Below are positions 60,201 through 64,000 of a stretch of DNA of 64,000 bases, in pieces. The notes beneath the pieces are model-generated. The model did no database searches, had not been told where the DNA came from, and saw only the letters and a list, made by a program, of their open reading frames with translations. The DNA comes from Siphonodentalium dalli (Eukaryota > Mollusca > Scaphopoda > Gadilida > Siphonodentaliidae). The first letter of the stretch is position 1. Every line of letters begins with the position of its first letter. Position numbers and translations under genes: made by a program. The stretch covers positions 107,788,278-107,852,277 of the forward strand of contig CP136069.1 of the NCBI GenBank assembly GCA_032622095.1, given 5' to 3'.

Positions 60201-61542
60201 GTTAGAAGAATGGGTCAACCGTTTCAGCTCTACGAACGACCCCAAAATCACTCGTTCCCATCTACATGTCATTATTAACATCAATGACAAATTTCATGAT
60301 GATCAGACGAACAGTACGACCTGTAGCCCGCGCCAATGGATTGAATCTTGAAATCCAAGATGGCTGCCAGCGGCCATGTTTTTTGGCCGAATGACCCCAA
60401 AATGACTCGTTCCCATCTACATCTCAATGTCAACATTCATGACAAATTTCATAAAGATCAGACCAAAGGTACGATCTGTAGCCCGCGCCAAAGGAAATTG
60501 TTGACGGACACACGCACACATGGACGACGGACGCCAAACCATGACAATAGCTCAAACTTACAAAAGTAAGTTGAGCTAAAAATGGCTGCTGACGGCCACA
60601 TTTTTCGGCCGAACGACCCCAAACTGACTCATTTCCATTTACATGTCAATATTAACATTCAGACGAATAGTACGACCTGTCGCCCGCACCAATGGATTTA
60701 ATTTTGAAATCCAATATGTCCGCCAGTGGCCATGTTTTTTGGCCGAATGACCCCAAAATGACTCGTTCCCATCTACAATAGCCATGACAGATCTCATAAT
60801 GATCCGACCAAAGCTACGACCTCTAGCCCGTGCTAAAGGATTTAGTCATGCAAAGAGTAAAATCTAAGATGGCTGCTGGTGGCCATGTTTTTTGGCCAAA
60901 TGACCCCAAAATGACTCGTTCCCATCTACATGTCAATGTCAACAGCCATGACAAATCTCATAATGATCGGACGAAAGGTACGAACTGTAGCCTGTGCCAA
61001 AGGATTTAGTCATGCAAAGAGTAAAATATAAATTGGCTGCTGGCGGCCATGTTTATTGGCCGAATGACCCCAAAAGGACTCGTTCCCATCTACATGTCAT
61101 TCTTAACCATGACAAATTTCATGAAGATCCGGCTAAAGCTACGACCTTTAGCCCGCACCAAAGGATTTTGTCATGCAAAGAGTAAAATCCAAGATGGCTG
61201 CTGGCGGCCATGTTTTTTGGCCGAACGATCCCAAAATGACTCATTCCCATCTACATGTCAATATTAACATCCATGACAAATTTCATGATGATCAGACGAA
61301 CAGTACGACCTGTAGACCGCGCCAAGGGATTTAATTTTGAAATCCAAGATGGCCATGTTTTTTGGCCGTATGACCTCAAAATGACTCGTTCCCATCTACA
61401 TGTCAATGTCAACATTCATGACAAATTTCATAAAGATCAGACCAAAGGAAATTGTTGACGGACACACAGACACACACGTACACACGGACGACGGATGCCA
61501 ACCCATGGCAATAGCTCAAACTTACAAAGTAAGTTGAGCTAA
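57243..61542 (+). mobile_element. Family A element inserted in family B, with readable empty site
   Basis: 5' TGAAAGTGTCAATGACACTG at 57243 and 3' AAGTAAGTTGAGCTAA ending at 61542. Host sequence CAATACAAAAGTGTTATCTA-TA lies before and TAATGTTATACAG after it. The second copy of the host unit reads TTATCTATATAATGTTATAC without interruption at 62281-62300. Insertion was therefore between A and T with no duplication. It contains about fourteen core units, an internal 3' end near 60578, and the hAT element at 58520-60232. Confidence 0.9.
58520..60232. mobile_element. 1.7-kb non-autonomous hAT element with 8-bp duplication
   Basis: Ends TAGAGCTGAAGCGGTTAGAC and, from the right, TAGAGCTGAAACGGTTGACC, followed by several GGTTAACCGGTT words on both sides. 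CGAACGAC flanks the element exactly (58512-58519, 60233-60240). Deleting it with one copy restores the family A unit GGCCGAACGACCCCAAAATC. The 8-bp duplication and TAGAG start are diagnostic of hAT. Frames at 59321-60060 have no transposase features. Confidence 0.95.
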
Positions 61543-63231
61543 TAATGTTATACAGTCTGACATGATGAGGATGCAGGTCCCTATGACCCCTAAATTGAAA
61601 CAGATACCCTAGTTCATATAACAGAAAGTAAGTAGCCCTCAATAAAATGGTTTCACACATTACAATGTTTTACAAGTAGTTTGGACACTAAAATCCATAA
61701 CCTTCAATGTTAATCTTCTAAGATCTCTGTGGCCCCTAAAATTCAATCAACCATCACAATATGAACAACAGGGGAAAATAAGGTTCCTGGAAATATTAAC
61801 AACATCTACCATCTTGATTTTCAAAACAAGGCATCACCTGCAATAGTCATGTAGATTTAACTGCCTGTTACCCATTGCTTAGATAAATCATATATGAGGA
61901 TATGTTTAGGAGTTTAAGTTAACTCATTGGAAAAAGTGATAAACCCTTATCTCTGCCACTTTTGACTTGCCAGATATTCAAAATTCATTCACTTCTAAAG
62001 AGAAATTATAATTTGTTGACAAGCCAGACTGCTTAAAATAACACACATGTATGGGATTCCATCTAAAATTTAAATTGTATTTTAATTTACCTTACCCCCC
62101 CCCCCCCCCCCAATTCTCCCCAGTTGTTATTTGTTTATCAAACACAGACAGATAATACCATATCTGACATGTGTATTAAATAAGGAATGCTTATATTGTC
62201 AGGTACATGCAAGATTAAGTGTTTCATAACAGGGGTGTATGGTTTTCAAAAATATAGGTAGTTTATACAATACAAAAGTATTATCTATATAATGTTATAC
62301 AGACAGTATATGATAAGGATGCTGGTCCGTATTGATAGAAGTGAATAGTATGCAAAGATAACCATAGAAAAAAATATGAGGAAGAGCCCATGTACATTAT
62401 AGCACATGTCTATCGCAAGCTTGGAAAGGGTTAATTATTTTGTAAGCAGATCAATGGAATATAGAAGACACTTATATAGGTGAGTGGTCCCTTATCACAT
62501 CCTGTATGAAATTTCAAGAATAGGAGAAACAAGAGACTCATGCTGCCATTAAACAAATAATCAAATTTGACAGATAAGATAAGCAATTTGACAAATAAGA
62601 TAAGCAATTAGCCAGCCACAATTGTTGTTTATCTTTGACATCATCTAACCAAACCCCACAAATCTGTACCATATGTCATCGCTCAATTAATAACAAGATT
62701 TCACTTGGAATGTCACCATCTATAAAATGTAGGCTCATATACTCTGGATATTGGATGTTTACATGGTAATTTATTGATATCATTATATTACATGTAACTA
62801 TTGCAATAAAATCTTCATATTTTCAAAACAGGACATCACACCTAATTAATGGTATAAAACTAAAACATATGAAGTGTCAATAACAATTTTGTTTTTATTA
62901 TTAATTTTTTTTTTTATTATTATAAAAGTTAATAAAAAATCAATTTTTTTTTTGGGTTAAATTAAGCAAGGAGTTCATTCTAAAAAAATCAATTTGTTTA
63001 TCTCGAAAAAAGGGTTGTAACTCCTTTAAAATAAATACCCATATTCGAACTCGATCTGTATTTTGGGCTGAGAAGCTCACATACCAAATTTGGTTCCGAT
63101 CAGATATAAAATGTTTCAGTTATCACATTATGCATAAAGTGTCTACAGACAGACGGATGGACGATCGACGAGTGGTCAATCTGGACGTTGACACTATGTT
63201 TACCATACTATGGTATGGGTAAACATAAAAA

Positions 63232-63867
63232 GTATTCACTACAATTCGAATAAATGAATAAATAGTTATCCAAGACTTTTGAAGATATATGTGGTATGTT
63301 TAGTGTTGTTATTTCGAGTATCGCTTGACCCTATTCTACTTTTTTGAATGTGACAGAACCTATATATATTGTGATAAAGAAATGGATATAATAGACGATT
63401 TATACTCTGGATAATATGATAACAGTTTGGCCAAATTGGACAGATATCTGCCAATATTTGTCGAAATCGAGTGAAGTAAATCAAAGTGCGAATGCCATGT
63501 GGCTGTCAGATGTCAACAATGCAAACATGTGATTCCTTATGTGCAAGTGTTAATTCACAATGTATTTGCTGTTTATTTATATGAAATTCAAATACATATA
63601 TAATAGGCAACAATAATAGTAACACAAAATTTTCAACAATAACATGGGCATGGTAATTCAGATAATTGAGGCAAATGACGAAACAATGACATAATGGAAA
63701 TTACCGACCGAATATTGAATGATTATACGGTGGCAAATCTTTGATGGTCTCAGCCAATCAGATCAAACGAGTTACACAAATCGGCAATTGACTGAAATAT
63801 AATGCATTCATGAATTTGGTAACCTTAACATCTATTGTAGCTACACTACTTTATTAAATGAATTCAC
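63232..63867. other. Intron, nothing recognised
   Basis: AT-rich low-copy sequence between family B and the first UBR5 exon of the window. Confidence 0.4.
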
Positions 63868-64000
63868 CTGGTTGATATGCTCGGCACCTGTCCACGTGAA
63901 ACTGCATGTGTCATTGCAGCATAGTACATGAATAGGAGAGTTGTCAACTGCAGAATCACTAGGATATAGCATGCACATCAAAACTTCCTTATAAGCATCA
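63868..64000 (-). CDS. UBR5: UBR5 exon (first in window), start of UBR box; cut by window edge
   Basis: The open frame enters from the window edge with one leading base, then encodes 44 residues ending in [13 protein letters not shown]. This is the hallmark lead-in to the UBR box of UBR5, and its cysteines begin the zinc-binding module. The exon ends with CAG followed by a GTGAATT donor (63867 downward), so the intron is phase 0. The upstream end of the exon is not visible. No other frame is open through the whole stretch with a conserved match. The next exon starts with GAC at 55840, which continues the protein as Q-D-I-F-E-C as in other animals. Confidence 0.95.

Larger units (their letters stand above)
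56610..63231 (+). mobile_element. Family B element, copy 2, carrying nested insertions
   Basis: 5' ACAAGAGGCCGATTATGATC (GCCGAT/ATCGGC hairpin) and AGATGTTTAACACATACC. The 3' end TGTTTACCATACTATGGTAT with closing arm and A tract is at 63197-63231, preceded by CAGACGGATGGACG. The internal unit of about 380 bp occurs twice, at 56868-57242 and 61896-62289. Excluding the family A insertion (57243-61542) it would be about 2.3 kb. Confidence 0.75.
15325..64000 (-). other. UBR5: UBR5 (hyd) gene, internal part: seven exons, partial at both ends
   Basis: UBR5 is a large HECT-type E3 ubiquitin ligase that recognises N-degrons through its UBR box and builds ubiquitin chains. The seven exons, read on the minus strand, join without a stop or frame break, with intron phases 0, 2, 2, 1, 2, 0 and then 2 at the open end. 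The joined protein is about 296 residues and matches the UBR box and downstream segment of animal UBR5 from recalled family sequence. Introns measure about 8.0, 0.7, 11.4, 7.9, 6.5 and 13.2 kb. The N-terminal part lies beyond 64000. The PABC/MLLE and HECT domains must lie below position 1. I found no further exon between 1 and 15324. Confidence 0.95.

Overview
The window is animal nuclear DNA. It holds seven consecutive internal exons of one conserved gene on the minus strand, the HECT-type E3 ubiquitin ligase UBR5 (Drosophila hyd). The exons run from the window's right edge (64000, upstream in the gene) down to 15325. Every exon has GT/AG borders and every intron phase joins in frame. Together they give about 296 residues, covering the UBR box and the region just after it. 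Coding sequence is only about 0.9 kb of 64 kb; the rest is intron filled with mobile elements. The repeats (about 160-bp cores carrying GGAC/CA microsatellites and hairpin ends) resemble the pearl/HINE-type elements described in bivalve molluscs, so a marine mollusc or other lophotrochozoan is my best guess. That placement is an inference.

Layout. 1-15324 is intron beyond the last visible exon. It holds copies of repeat family A (Helitron-like), several diverged tandem arrays, a palindrome-rich array, two copies of family D, and a 5.1-kb foldback element (9545-14669) flanked by a 3-bp ATG duplication. 15325-28709 has exon 7, a large family A variant (16689-20595) interrupted by another tandem-repeat element, a 3.6-kb TIR element with TAA target duplications (21087-24702) that carries a TTAA-flanked MITE, and a decayed multi-ORF cassette (25.2-26.7 kb). 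28710-43497 has exons 6, 5 and 4 separated by family B, A, E and C repeats, a transposase zinc-finger fragment, a series of hairpin-bearing tandem units and a second TAA-flanked element (39778-42383). 43498-64000 has a Tigger/pogo transposase pseudogene, a long hAT-like element, a complete family A element (51571-53864), exons 3 and 2, a three-level nested insertion (56610-63231), and exon 1 at the window edge.

The best non-gene evidence is a set of insertion sites whose empty form can be read within the window: the hAT element at 58520-60232 (8-bp duplication), the foldback element (3-bp duplication), and the family A element at 57243-61542, whose unoccupied paralogous site lies at 62289/62290. 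The last shows insertion between A and T with no duplication and a CTAA 3' end, as Helitrons do. At least five otherwise unrelated repeat families here share one plan: a short hairpin in the first few dozen bases and internal tandem units, mostly followed by a GGAC-type microsatellite and a second hairpin at the 3' end.
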